NCBI RefSeq assembly: GCF_943736975.1 | Contig: NZ_CALSFO010000003.1 | Location: forward strand, 62,001-126,000 | DNA: 64,000 nt | Source of the DNA: Streptococcus sp. Marseille-Q0941 | GTDB lineage: Bacteria > Bacillota > Bacilli > Lactobacillales > Streptococcaceae | Direction of reading: 5' to 3' | In this document: piece by piece, positions 39,306 through 47,200 of the stretch | Layout: every line of letters starts with the position of its first letter | Numbering within the stretch: position 1 is the first letter of the stretch | Program-made: the position numbers and the translations under genes | Notes under the pieces: model-generated | What the model saw: the letters and a program-made list of their open reading frames with translations, nothing else | Databases searched by the model: none | What the model was told of the DNA's origin: nothing

Positions 39306-39887
39306 ATGAAAATCGGAATATTGGCCTTGCAAGGTGCCTTTGTGGAACATGCGAAAATGCTTGCTCAACTAGGAGTTGAAAGTATTGAACTGCGAAATCT
39401 AGAAGATTTTCAGAAACATCAGAGTGACTTGTCTGGTTTGATTTTTCCTGGAGGTGAGTCAACAACCATGGGAAAACTCCTACGTGATCAACAGATGCTG
39501 ATTCCTCTAAGAGAGGCTATTCTCAATGGTTTACCAGTCTTTGGAACTTGTGCAGGCTTGATTTTGCTGGCCAGGGAAATCACTTCTCAGAAAGAAAGTC
39601 ATCTAGCGACCATGGATATAGTGGTTGAGCGCAATGCCTACGGACGCCAACTAGGAAGTTTCTATACTGAGGCCGAATGTAAGGGAGTTGGCAAGATTCC
39701 GATGACCTTTATCCGTGGTCCGATTATCAGTAGTCTTGGAGAGGGTGTGGAAATTCTAGCAACCGTAGATAACCAAATCGTTGCAGCCCAAGAAAAAAAT
39801 ATGCTAGTGACCTCATTTCATCCTGAATTGACAAATGATGTTCGCTTGCACCAGTATTTTATCAATATGTGTAAAGAAAAAAGTTGA
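39306..39887 (+). CDS. pdxT: PLP synthase glutaminase subunit PdxT
   Basis: 193-residue class I glutaminase giving ammonia to PdxS. Nucleophile Cys in [10 protein letters not shown] (about residue 79), GGESTTMGK, and the His-x-Glu pair in TSFHPELT complete the triad. It begins on the base after the pdxS stop. The gene's TGA sits inside the terminator stem. Confidence 0.96.
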   Translation: MKIGILALQGAFVEHAKMLAQLGVESIELRNLEDFQKHQSDLSGLIFPGGESTTMGKLLRDQQMLIPLREAILNGLPVFGTCAGLILLAREITSQKESHLATMDIVVERNAYGRQLGSFYTEAECKGVGKIPMTFIRGPIISSLGEGVEILATVDNQIVAAQEKNMLVTSFHPELTNDVRLHQYFINMCKEKS

Positions 39888-39907
39888 GAAAAGTTCTCAA
39901 CTTTTTT
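39880..39907. terminator. Terminator between pdxT and the HlyIII-type gene
   Basis: AAAGTTGAGAA pairs with TTCTCAACTTT with T's after and A's before, so it can serve both converging genes. Confidence 0.88.
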
Positions 39908-40553
39908 ATATGTAATAAACAATAGCGATGTATTGGAGAGCAGATGCTGCTAGGATAAAAAGATGCCAAATCATGTGGAAGTATGGCTTTTTCTTAGCGT
40001 AAAAACCAGCTCCAACAGTGTAACAGAGTCCACCAGATACCATGAGGCTCCAGAAGATAGGAGTTGTCCGGCTAATGATTGCTGGTAAGATAGCCACAAC
40101 TAACCAACCCATGATGAGATAGAGAATGAGACTAAATTTTTCATTGACTTTCTTGGCAAAAATTTTATAGAGGATACCAAAGATGGTTGTTCCCCACTGA
40201 ATGGCGATAATGAGATATCCAAACCAGTTATTCATCAGAGTCAAAACGACAGGAGTATAAGAACCTGCAATTGCAACATAAATCATGGAATGGTCAATGA
40301 TTCGCAAAACATACTTATGAGTCGAACCATAAGCCATCGAATGATAAATAGTTGATGATAAGAACATGAGAAAGAGACTAATAACGAAAATCGAAACGCC
40401 AAAAGACGATAAAAATCCATGTGCTTCATAACTATAGGTGGATGAAATGGGGAGTAGGATGAGCATGATAACCGCACCCACAGCATGGGTCACGCTATTG
40501 GCGATTTCTTCTCCAAAACTGAGTTTTTTACTGAGTTTTAGGCTGGTATTCAT
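39906..40553 (-). CDS. Hemolysin III / PAQR family membrane protein (TrhA-like)
   Basis: 215 residues with seven hydrophobic helices. The PAQR metal/catalytic residues are visible: SVTHAVGA near residue 20, a Ser/His pair in SSTIYHSMAYGS and a C-terminal HMIWHLFIL with two His. Called hemolysin III in databases, but family members control membrane fluidity. It is translationally coupled to the DUF1836 gene (4-bp overlap). Confidence 0.88.
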   Translation of the reverse strand: MNTSLKLSKKLSFGEEIANSVTHAVGAVIMLILLPISSTYSYEAHGFLSSFGVSIFVISLFLMFLSSTIYHSMAYGSTHKYVLRIIDHSMIYVAIAGSYTPVVLTLMNNWFGYLIIAIQWGTTIFGILYKIFAKKVNEKFSLILYLIMGWLVVAILPAIISRTTPIFWSLMVSGGLCYTVGAGFYAKKKPYFHMIWHLFILAASALQYIAIVYYI

Positions 40554-41002
40554 TGGATTCCCTCCTCTTCTTTGATAAGGATTAAGTCTAGAGTTTGATG
40601 ATAGAGTTTAACAGTTTGACAGCTGGTTTGGATAATAGGGTTTTCTGGATCGATTCCTTGGTTCATGTAGTCCACAAAAGCATCGTAGAGCTGGTCTGAG
40701 CTCGCTTGAGTTTGTAGAGTATTAAGTGTCTGAGCGATTTCTTGGATTGAAAAGACAGATTTGAGAGTAGTAATGGCAATTAAACGGGCAATCTGTTTGC
40801 GTTGGTATTTCTTCTTGTCAGGCTTTGTCAGGTAACCGTGTTTGACATAGTTATTGACCATGGATGCGGTCAGGCCCTTTTCTTTATCTGGAGAGATGGG
40901 GGCGCAGACTTGATTGACATAAAGCAAAACCTGATCCAGATAGAGGTCAATATTTGGAATGTCTTCCCATTTTGGGTAGGAAAAGTTAGAATTCATTTCC
41001 AA
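40550..41002 (-). CDS. DUF1836 domain-containing protein
   Basis: 150 residues with a MerR-like helix-turn-helix region (MVNNYVKHGYLTKPDKKKYQRKQIARLI, about 50-78 in part), suggesting DNA binding, as is usual for DUF1836. It overlaps the HlyIII-type gene by 4 bp, so it may regulate it or the membrane. The ATG at 41002 is followed by a second possible start one codon later. Confidence 0.8.
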   Translation of the reverse strand: MEMNSNFSYPKWEDIPNIDLYLDQVLLYVNQVCAPISPDKEKGLTASMVNNYVKHGYLTKPDKKKYQRKQIARLIAITTLKSVFSIQEIAQTLNTLQTQASSDQLYDAFVDYMNQGIDPENPIIQTSCQTVKLYHQTLDLILIKEEEGIQ

Positions 41003-41129
41003 CTCCTTTTATCTAGTTTTCATAACTAGATTATAAAATAATAAAAAACAAAAGTCAAGTTTCAACTGCTTGTAGAAAGCTTTAAATTATGCTATGATGA
41101 GAGAAAACAGTTAGAAATGAGGGGAAAAG

Positions 41130-41630
41130 ATGGAGATTCGTTTAGCTTTTCCAAACGAAGTTGATGCGATTATGCAGGTGATGGAGGATGCTAAAAAGTG
41201 CTTAGCCAAGTCTGGTAGCGACCAGTGGCAAAATGGCTATCCAAATACTGACACGATTATTGACGATATTATCTCTGGGCAAGCCTATGTGGCCTTGGAA
41301 GAAGGAGAGCTCTTAGCCTATGCAGCAGTAACCAAGAGCCCAGAAAAATCTTATGAAGCTATTTATGATGGCGACTGGCAAGGAAAAGAAACAGAATACT
41401 TAGTCTTTCACCGTATTGCAGTTGCCAGTGATGTGCAAGGACAAGGAGTTGCTCAGACCTTCTTGGAAGGCTTGATTGAAGGCTTTGATTACCTAGATTT
41501 TCGTTCTGATACACATGCTCAAAACAAGGCTATGCAACATATTTTTGAGAAGCTTGGTTTTAAACAAGTTGGGAAAGTTCTAGTAGACGGGGAACGCTTG
41601 GCCTATCAGAAAATAAAATCGAATGTCTAA
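41130..41630 (+). CDS. GNAT-family N-acetyltransferase
   Basis: 166 residues. The acetyl-CoA motif A is present (RIAVASDVQGQGVAQTFLEG, in the Q/RxxGxG/A form VQGQGVA), and the C-terminal IFEKLGFKQVG is typical of GNATs. Substrate unknown. Its end overlaps ogt by 8 bp, so the two are co-translated. SD is GAGGGG. Confidence 0.88.
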   Translation: MEIRLAFPNEVDAIMQVMEDAKKCLAKSGSDQWQNGYPNTDTIIDDIISGQAYVALEEGELLAYAAVTKSPEKSYEAIYDGDWQGKETEYLVFHRIAVASDVQGQGVAQTFLEGLIEGFDYLDFRSDTHAQNKAMQHIFEKLGFKQVGKVLVDGERLAYQKIKSNV

Positions 41631-42135
41631 AAAGTATGTAAAGATGCTGTACAGTTCTCCGATTGGCACCTTATCTCTAGTAGCAGATGACCACTATCTG
41701 TTTGGGATATGGGTCGAAGAAGAGAGCGATTTTGAGAGAGAATTGTCTGAAAATGATGTAAGGGTCGTTGAAAGTCATCCCGTTTTAAATCCAATCATTT
41801 CCCATCTAGATACTTATTTTAAGGGGCAAAACCAGGATTTATCTGAATTACCCCTAGCTCCTATCGGAAGTGACTTTGAAAAAAGAGTTTGGAACTATTT
41901 GCGTGGAATTCCTTTTGGTAAGACTGTTACTTATGGACAAATAGCAAAGGACCTTCAGGTAGCTTCTGCTCAAGCAGTCGGAGGAGCCGTAGGTCGCAAT
42001 CCCTGGTCTATCCTTGTGCCTTGCCACCGTGTAGTTGGTGTTGGTAATCGTCTAACAGGATATGCTTGGGGACTCGAAAAGAAGGCTTGGCTTTTGAGGC
42101 ATGAAGGTGCAACATTTAAAGAGAAGAAAGAATAG
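41623..42135 (+). CDS. ogt: Methylated-DNA-[protein]-cysteine S-methyltransferase
   Basis: Suicide repair protein for O6-alkylguanine. 170 residues. The acceptor cysteine is C134 in LVPCHRVVG; the winged-helix DNA-binding part FGKTVTYGQIA and the ARG-type AVGGAVGRNP block precede it. The gene overlaps the upstream GNAT gene and lies 12 bp before the ArsC-like gene. Confidence 0.94.
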   Translation: MSKKYVKMLYSSPIGTLSLVADDHYLFGIWVEEESDFERELSENDVRVVESHPVLNPIISHLDTYFKGQNQDLSELPLAPIGSDFEKRVWNYLRGIPFGKTVTYGQIAKDLQVASAQAVGGAVGRNPWSILVPCHRVVGVGNRLTGYAWGLEKKAWLLRHEGATFKEKKE

Positions 42136-42147
42136 AAGGAAAAGAAA

Positions 42148-42504
42148 ATGTTAGAATTTATCGAATATCCAAAATGTACAACTTGTAAAAAAGCAAAGAA
42201 AGAGTTAAATCAACTCGGACTAGAATATAAGGATGTTCATATCGTAGAAGATACTCCAAGTGAAAAGGTCATTTTAAACTGGCTCGAAACTTCGGGATTT
42301 GAATTGAAACAATTTTTCAATACGAGTGGAATCAAATACCGTGAACTCGGATTGAAAGATAAGGTTGGAACTTTATCCAATAAAGAAGCAGCCAAACTCT
42401 TGGCTAGTGATGGTATGCTGTTGAAACGTCCGATACTAGTTGAAAATGGTGCTGTAAAACAAATTGGCTATCGTAAAACATACCAGGACTTGGATTTGAA
42501 TTAG
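42148..42504 (+). CDS. ArsC/Spx-family thioredoxin-fold protein
   Basis: 118 residues. CTTC near residues 10-13 (YPKCTTCKKAKKEL) and the conserved FNTSGIKYRELGLKDK block identify the ArsC/Spx/MgsR family. It resembles YffB-type paralogues more than Spx itself, whose C-terminal RNA-polymerase contact is not evident. It is likely the third gene of the GNAT-ogt operon. Confidence 0.87.
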   Translation: MLEFIEYPKCTTCKKAKKELNQLGLEYKDVHIVEDTPSEKVILNWLETSGFELKQFFNTSGIKYRELGLKDKVGTLSNKEAAKLLASDGMLLKRPILVENGAVKQIGYRKTYQDLDLN

Positions 42505-42660
42505 TTTTTTTCTATCTCCTTGATAGATAAAATATATAACCTCCCACTTTTAAAGTATGATAAACTAGAAGATAGATGAAGTCTGATATGCTCGTAGCAA
42601 ATATTTTTAATTAGAGCATAAGTATGATAGAATGAATCATTATCTTGAGAGGATGTTTCT

Positions 42661-43461
42661 ATGAATGTTACAACAATTTTAGCATCTGATTGGTATCAAA
42701 ATTTGATGCAATATATCCCAGATGGCAAACTGTTTAGTTGGCGTTCGGTTTTTGATGGGATTCCAAGAATTCTACAGCAATTACCTACAACATTGATGTT
42801 AACAGTATTTGGTGCCTTTTTTGGAATCATGCTAGCCCTGGTCTTTGCGATTGTGAAAATCAATCGAGTTCGATTTATATACCCAGTACAAGCCTTTTTT
42901 GTTAGTTTCCTAAAAGGAACTCCAATTTTAGTTCAACTGATGTTGACCTATTACGGAATTCCATTAGCTCTGAAAGCATTGAATCAACAATGGGGAACTT
43001 CTCTAAACATTAATGCTATTCCAGCAGCAACATTTGCGATTGTGGCCTTTGCTTTTAACGAAGCAGCCTATGCCAGCGAAACTCTCCGTGCGGCAATCCT
43101 TTCTGTCAATCCAGGTGAGATTGAAGCCGCTCGTAGTCTTGGTATGACACGTGCTCAAGTTTATCGCCGAGTGATTATTCCCAATGCAGCAGTGGTTGCA
43201 ACACCAACCTTGATTAACTCCTTGATTGGCTTGACCAAGGGAACCTCCCTAGCCTTTAGTGCAGGTGTTGTAGAAGTCTTTGCTCAAGCTCAGATTTTGG
43301 GTGGTGCAGACTATCGTTACTTTGAACGTTTTATCTCAGTTGCCCTTGTCTACTGGGTGGTAAATATTCTTATTGAAAATCTTGGCCGTCTTATTGAAAG
43401 AAAAATGGCTATTTCAGCGCCAGATACTATCGAAACAGATGTGAAAGGAGAGCTTCGCTAA
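42661..43461 (+). CDS. Amino-acid ABC transporter permease (cystine-type candidate)
   Basis: 266-residue PAAT-family permease with five hydrophobic segments and the EAA loop (GEIEAARSLGMTRAQVYRRV, first part about residues 150-169). It overlaps the ATPase gene by one base. From remembered gene order this matches the pneumococcal TcyBC-like pair proposed for cystine, but I cannot confirm substrate. No binding protein is adjacent. GAGAGG is the SD. The 156 bp upstream hold a TATGAT box (42623-42628) and an ATGCTC...GAGCAT inverted repeat. Confidence 0.88.
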   Translation: MNVTTILASDWYQNLMQYIPDGKLFSWRSVFDGIPRILQQLPTTLMLTVFGAFFGIMLALVFAIVKINRVRFIYPVQAFFVSFLKGTPILVQLMLTYYGIPLALKALNQQWGTSLNINAIPAATFAIVAFAFNEAAYASETLRAAILSVNPGEIEAARSLGMTRAQVYRRVIIPNAAVVATPTLINSLIGLTKGTSLAFSAGVVEVFAQAQILGGADYRYFERFISVALVYWVVNILIENLGRLIERKMAISAPDTIETDVKGELR

Positions 43462-44204
43462 TGATTAAAATTTCAAATTTAAGCAAGTCCTTTTCAGGTC
43501 AAACTGTTTTAGATCATCTGAATTTAGATATTCAAAAAGGAGAGGTTGTTGCCTTGATTGGTTCTTCAGGAGCTGGGAAATCAACCTTTCTCCGTAGCCT
43601 CAATTATCTAGAAACTCCCGATAGCGGTAGTATTCAGATTGATGACTTTAAAGTCGATTTTTCTCAAATTACTCAAGAGGAAATCCTGACTCTTCGTCGG
43701 AAACTATCGATGGTTTTCCAACAATTCAATTTGTTTGAACGCAGAACAGCTCTTGATAATGTCAAGGAAGGTCTGGTTGTCGTTAAAAAGCTATCGGACG
43801 AGGAAGCAACTAAGATTGCAAAAGAAGAGTTGGCTAAGGTTGGGCTTTCAGATCGTGAACAGCATTATCCGCGTCACTTGTCGGGGGGACAAAAACAAAG
43901 GGTCGCAATAGCGCGTGCCTTAGCTATGAAACCGGATGTATTGCTCTTGGATGAACCGACTTCAGCACTTGACCCAGAATTGGTTGGCGAGGTAGAACGA
44001 TCGATTGCCAATGCTGCAAAATCAGGTCAAACCATGATTTTAGTTAGTCATGATATGTCTTTTGTTGCTCAAGTTGCTGATAAGGTTTTATTCTTGGATA
44101 AAGGAAAGATTATTGAATCTGGAACACCGGATGAGATTATCAACCATCCGAAAGAAGAACGAACAAAAGAATTCTTTGCTAGTTACAAACGGACCTATAT
44201 TTGA
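43461..44204 (+). CDS. Amino-acid ABC transporter ATP-binding protein
   Basis: 247-residue PAAT ATPase. Walker A GSSGAGKST, Q-loop VFQQFNLF, signature LSGGQKQR, Walker B VLLLDEP and SHDMSF are intact. It partners the overlapping permease. Only about half identical by eye to the other ATPase in this window (6308-7042), so these are separate systems, not a recent duplication. Confidence 0.93.
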   Translation: MIKISNLSKSFSGQTVLDHLNLDIQKGEVVALIGSSGAGKSTFLRSLNYLETPDSGSIQIDDFKVDFSQITQEEILTLRRKLSMVFQQFNLFERRTALDNVKEGLVVVKKLSDEEATKIAKEELAKVGLSDREQHYPRHLSGGQKQRVAIARALAMKPDVLLLDEPTSALDPELVGEVERSIANAAKSGQTMILVSHDMSFVAQVADKVLFLDKGKIIESGTPDEIINHPKEERTKEFFASYKRTYI

Positions 44205-44223
44205 TATAATAGAAGATAAGAAA

Positions 44224-44250
44224 AACTCAGTTGGCTAAGCTAACTGGGTT
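44224..44250 (+). terminator. Probable terminator of the second amino-acid ABC operon
   Basis: AACTCAGTT pairs with AACTGGGTT (one G-U), but the T-tract is interrupted. Confidence 0.5.
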
Positions 44251-44283
44251 TGCTCTTTAAAAATAATAGAAATGAGAGAGAGC

Positions 44284-44508
44284 ATGCTAGTTCAGCTATT
44301 TGCTTTGTATTTAGAGAGTTTGGTTTTGACCATTTTATTAGTCTTGCTTGTCTTAGGGATTTGGATTGGTTTTAGAGCCCTGTCAGGTGTCGATAAAACT
44401 GCTAAGGAGCGTCAAGCTCACCTCTATGATATGATTATGATTGGAGTTCTAACAATTCCAGTATTGTCTTTTGCAACCATGAGCATCTTGTTGGTTCTCA
44501 AGGCTTAA
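44284..44508 (+). CDS. DUF4059 family small membrane protein
   Basis: 74 residues from the ATG at 44284, which has GAGAGAG upstream; an in-frame ATG at 44272 has no SD. Two hydrophobic helices (about 5-28 and 50-72) flank a charged loop. Matches the streptococcal DUF4059 family of unknown function. It lies between the ABC ATPase and trxB. Confidence 0.78.
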   Translation: MLVQLFALYLESLVLTILLVLLVLGIWIGFRALSGVDKTAKERQAHLYDMIMIGVLTIPVLSFATMSILLVLKA

Positions 44509-44573
44509 TAGTTGTCAAATAGGATTTTATCCGTTAGAATAAGAATAGTTACAACAAGAAAGAAGGAAATAGA

Positions 44574-45485
44574 ATGTACGATACGATTATTATCGGTGCA
44601 GGTCCTGCTGGGATGACTGCAGCCCTGTATGTGGCTCGTAGCAATCTCAAAGTTGCTTTGATTGAAGGTGGCTTTCCTGGCGGTCAGATGAATAATACCT
44701 CTGATATTGAAAACTATCCAGGTTATGCGAACATTAGTGGACCTGAGTTAGCAGAAAAGATGTTTGAACCTCTTGAAAATCTAGGTGTTGAACATCTCTA
44801 TGGCTTTGTAAAGAATATTGAGAACCATGGTGATGTTAAGAAAGTAATCACAGATGATGAAGAGTTTGAAACTCGTACAGTCATCGTAGCGACTGGTTCT
44901 AAGCACCGTCTCTTGGGAGTTCCAGGTGAAGAAGAATTGAATAGTCGCGGGGTTTCTTACTGTGCGGTTTGTGATGGTGCCTTTTTCCGTGACCAAGATT
45001 TGTTGGTTGTAGGTGGAGGAGATTCGTCTGTTGAAGAAGCTATCTTCCTAACTCAGTTCGCCAAATCTGTAACCATCGTTCACCGTCGTGATGAACTTCG
45101 TGCACAAAAAGTCTTGCAAGACCGCGCCTTTGCAAATGAAAAAATCAACTTCATTTGGGATTCCGTCGTCAAAGAAATCAAGGGTGAAAATCGTGTGGAG
45201 TCGGTTGTGATTGAAAATGTTAAAACAAATCAAGTGACTGAACATGCCTTTGGAGGAGTTTTCATCTACGTTGGTTTAGATCCTGTTAGTGATTTTACAA
45301 AAGATTTGCAAATCCAAGATGCGTCAGGTTGGATTGTGACAGATGACCACATGAAGACAAGTGTTGCAGGTGTCTTTGCGGTTGGGGATGTTCGTCAGAA
45401 AGATCTTCGCCAAGTCACAACAGCAGTTGGAGATGGCGCTATTGCAGGCCAAGAAGCCTATAAATATATTACTGAACACTGTTAA
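44574..45485 (+). CDS. trxB: Thioredoxin-disulfide reductase
   Basis: NADPH-dependent flavoenzyme that reduces thioredoxin. 303 residues. FAD motif IIGAGPAGMTAALY, redox cysteines C130 and C133 (CAVCDG), NADPH motif VVGGGDSSVEEA and the closing FAVGDVR. AAGGAAA precedes the ATG. It sits just upstream of a structured intergenic element. Confidence 0.97.
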   Translation: MYDTIIIGAGPAGMTAALYVARSNLKVALIEGGFPGGQMNNTSDIENYPGYANISGPELAEKMFEPLENLGVEHLYGFVKNIENHGDVKKVITDDEEFETRTVIVATGSKHRLLGVPGEEELNSRGVSYCAVCDGAFFRDQDLLVVGGGDSSVEEAIFLTQFAKSVTIVHRRDELRAQKVLQDRAFANEKINFIWDSVVKEIKGENRVESVVIENVKTNQVTEHAFGGVFIYVGLDPVSDFTKDLQIQDASGWIVTDDHMKTSVAGVFAVGDVRQKDLRQVTTAVGDGAIAGQEAYKYITEHC

Positions 45486-45670
45486 AAAAGAGAGTGGGAC
45501 AGAAATCGGTCATTCGTTAGAATTCGATTTCGTCGTCCCACCTCCGCAAAGTTGAGTAGGGCTGTAAAAGCTGATGAAATCAGCGTAGTAGAGCCCACTC
45601 AACCACTGCGTCTTGCTCGATAATCCAAAGACAATTGAGAGGCTAGGACTTTTGTCCCAGCCTCTTTTTT
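45486..45670 (+). repeat. Structured intergenic element (three hairpins), likely a dispersed repeat
   Basis: The region between trxB and rlmB folds as three consecutive hairpins: GTGGGAC/GTCCCAC with nested GAAATCG/CGATTTC (45494-45541), GAGT-GGGCT/AGCCC-ACTC with inner GCTGAT/ATCAGC (about 45555-45600), and a terminator GAGGCT...AGCCTC (45639-45664) with six T's. I recall closely similar sequence between many genes of mitis-group streptococci. Only one copy lies in this window, so the repeat status rests on memory. Confidence 0.6.
45639..45670. terminator. Terminator at the trxB-rlmB junction
   Basis: GAGGCT-A-GGAC TTTT GTCC-C-AGCCTC followed by T6. It ends transcription from trxB; the rlmB stop codon lies within its T-run. 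Confidence 0.85.
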
Positions 45671-46397
45671 ATAATCGATTACGGAAGACTTCGTACATAA
45701 GAATAGCAGCAGCAACGCTTGCATTGAGACTCTGTACATGTCCATTCATTGGAATGGTGATCATCTCGTCCACTTGTTTTTTGATGTTGCTAGAGATTCC
45801 CTTACCTTCATTTCCGATAATGAGGGCGACCTTTCCTTTGGTATTCCACTTGTGGCAAGGAGTTCCATTCATATCCGTTCCAAAAGTCCAAAAGCCTTCT
45901 TCTTTCAGCTTATCCAAGGTTTGGCTGAGATTGGTTACGCGGGCGATAGGAACGTGCTCAATCGCACCAGTGGCTGTCTTTGCAACTACGGGTGTCACAC
46001 CAACAGCTCGATGTTTTGGAATAATAACACCTGAAACATTAGTTGCATCAGCTGTTCTCAAGATAGAACCTAAGTTGTGAGGATCTGTTAGTCCATCCAG
46101 AATTAAAAGTAGTGGATTTTCCTCTTGACGAGTTTTAGCAAGAATCTGCTCAAGTTCAGTATAGGCAAATTCAGAAACACGTAAAACGAATCCCTGGTGG
46201 ACAGCTCCTTCAGTCATTTCAGAAAGTGATTTTTTTGAAGTCCAAGAGATAGATACTTTCTTTTCAGTAGCCAGTTCCTTGACTTTTTCTACATTCTTAC
46301 CTCTTAAATCATCTTGGAGATAGAGTTTGTTTCCAGTATTTGCTAATAGTGCTTCGGTAACGGCGTGAACGCCATAGACAATATCATTTGTTTTCAT
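45669..46397 (-). CDS. rlmB: 23S rRNA (guanosine-2251-2'-O)-methyltransferase RlmB (TrmH/SpoU family)
   Basis: 242-residue SPOUT methyltransferase. An N-terminal substrate-binding domain (GVHAVTEAL) is followed by the knotted catalytic part: LTDPHNLGSILRTADA (motif 1), LIIGNEGKGIS (motif 2) and IPMNGHVQSLNASVA (motif 3). The mRNA looks leaderless: a minus-strand TGTTATAAT box ends six bases before the ATG. RlmB versus a close TrmH paralogue is not certain from sequence alone. Confidence 0.88.
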   Translation of the reverse strand: MKTNDIVYGVHAVTEALLANTGNKLYLQDDLRGKNVEKVKELATEKKVSISWTSKKSLSEMTEGAVHQGFVLRVSEFAYTELEQILAKTRQEENPLLLILDGLTDPHNLGSILRTADATNVSGVIIPKHRAVGVTPVVAKTATGAIEHVPIARVTNLSQTLDKLKEEGFWTFGTDMNGTPCHKWNTKGKVALIIGNEGKGISSNIKKQVDEMITIPMNGHVQSLNASVAAAILMYEVFRNRL

Positions 46398-46403
46398 GGC
46401 TCT

Positions 46404-46412
46404 ATTATAACA
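46404..46412 (-). promoter_or_regulatory. Extended -10 promoter for leaderless rlmB
   Basis: On the minus strand TGTTATAAT (46404-46412) is followed by AGAGCC and the ATG at 46397. No SD is present. Confidence 0.6.
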
Positions 46413-46438
46413 TAAAACCCCGTTGTCGAACGGGATTT
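46412..46438 (-). terminator. def terminator
   Basis: AAAATCCCGTT pairs with AACGGG-type sequence around CGAC, followed by GTTTT on the minus strand. It abuts the rlmB promoter. Confidence 0.65.
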
Positions 46439-46441
46439 TCT

Positions 46442-47053
46442 TTATTCCAAAATGAGTAAACCTTCTTTGACTGCGAAAGGATCTTTTTCATTGATACGAT
46501 CGTAAAACATGACACCATTTAAGTGGTCGATTTCATGTTGAACAACGATGGAGTTGTAGCCTTTTAGCTTGATGCGATGCTTTTCGCCATCCTTGTCAAA
46601 GTAGTCGACAGTTACTCGAGCGTGGCGGATAACATAACCTGGAACGGCACGGTCAACAGACAAGCAACCTTCTCCCTCTCCCAGAGCAGCATCTTGTACT
46701 GAGTGTGAAACAATTTTAGGATTGTACATAATAGCCTGTAAGTCATAGGCTTCTTGAGGTGTTTCACCTTCCTCAGTGATATTTGGTACCAGCACGGCGA
46801 TGATGCGTTTTGAGATATCGAGCTGTGGTGCTGCAAGACCAACTCCTCCACGTAGGCCTAACTTTTCGGCCATAACTGGATCTTGTGAGTGTTTTAAAAA
46901 TTGCATCATTTTCTCACCAAGGATGATATCTTGATCGCTCAATGGGAAAGTTACTTCCTCAGCGACAGCTCGTAGGGTTGGATTGCCCTCGCGGATAATA
47001 TCTTTCATGTCGATTAAATGTGAAGCTTTTGTAATACGTTCTATAGCAGACAT
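46442..47053 (-). CDS. def: Peptide deformylase
   Basis: Removes the formyl group from nascent proteins. 203 residues, type 2 (Gram-positive) length. All three motifs are intact: [15 protein letters not shown] (metal Cys) and QHEIDHLNG (HEXXH metal site). GAAGGAGAG precedes the ATG at 47053. Target of actinonin-type inhibitors. Confidence 0.97.
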   Translation of the reverse strand: MSAIERITKASHLIDMKDIIREGNPTLRAVAEEVTFPLSDQDIILGEKMMQFLKHSQDPVMAEKLGLRGGVGLAAPQLDISKRIIAVLVPNITEEGETPQEAYDLQAIMYNPKIVSHSVQDAALGEGEGCLSVDRAVPGYVIRHARVTVDYFDKDGEKHRIKLKGYNSIVVQHEIDHLNGVMFYDRINEKDPFAVKEGLLILE

Positions 47054-47151
47054 TTTCTCTCCTTCCTTCCATTACAATTACATGATAACACAAAACAGTT
47101 GAGAAAGAAAGTCACAGAAGTTGCTAATAAAGGGAAATATTTATTTGTCTG

Positions 47152-47160
47152 TGGTATAAT
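47152..47160 (+). promoter_or_regulatory. Extended -10 promoter of the CapA-like gene
   Basis: TGGTATAAT, about 40 bp upstream of the chosen ATG. Confidence 0.58.
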
Positions 47161-47200
47161 AAGGTAAGGAGACTTGCATCAAAAAGCAAGGAGAAAAGAT

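Noticed and set aside
42505..42660. T-box or cysteine-responsive leader before the second amino-acid ABC operon
   Set aside because: No T-box sequence, specifier stem or terminator/antiterminator pair is visible; only a -10 box and one inverted repeat.
47174..47200. TTG start for the CapA-like protein
   Set aside because: The ATG at 47201 has a well placed AAGGAGA; the upstream TTG has no such site.
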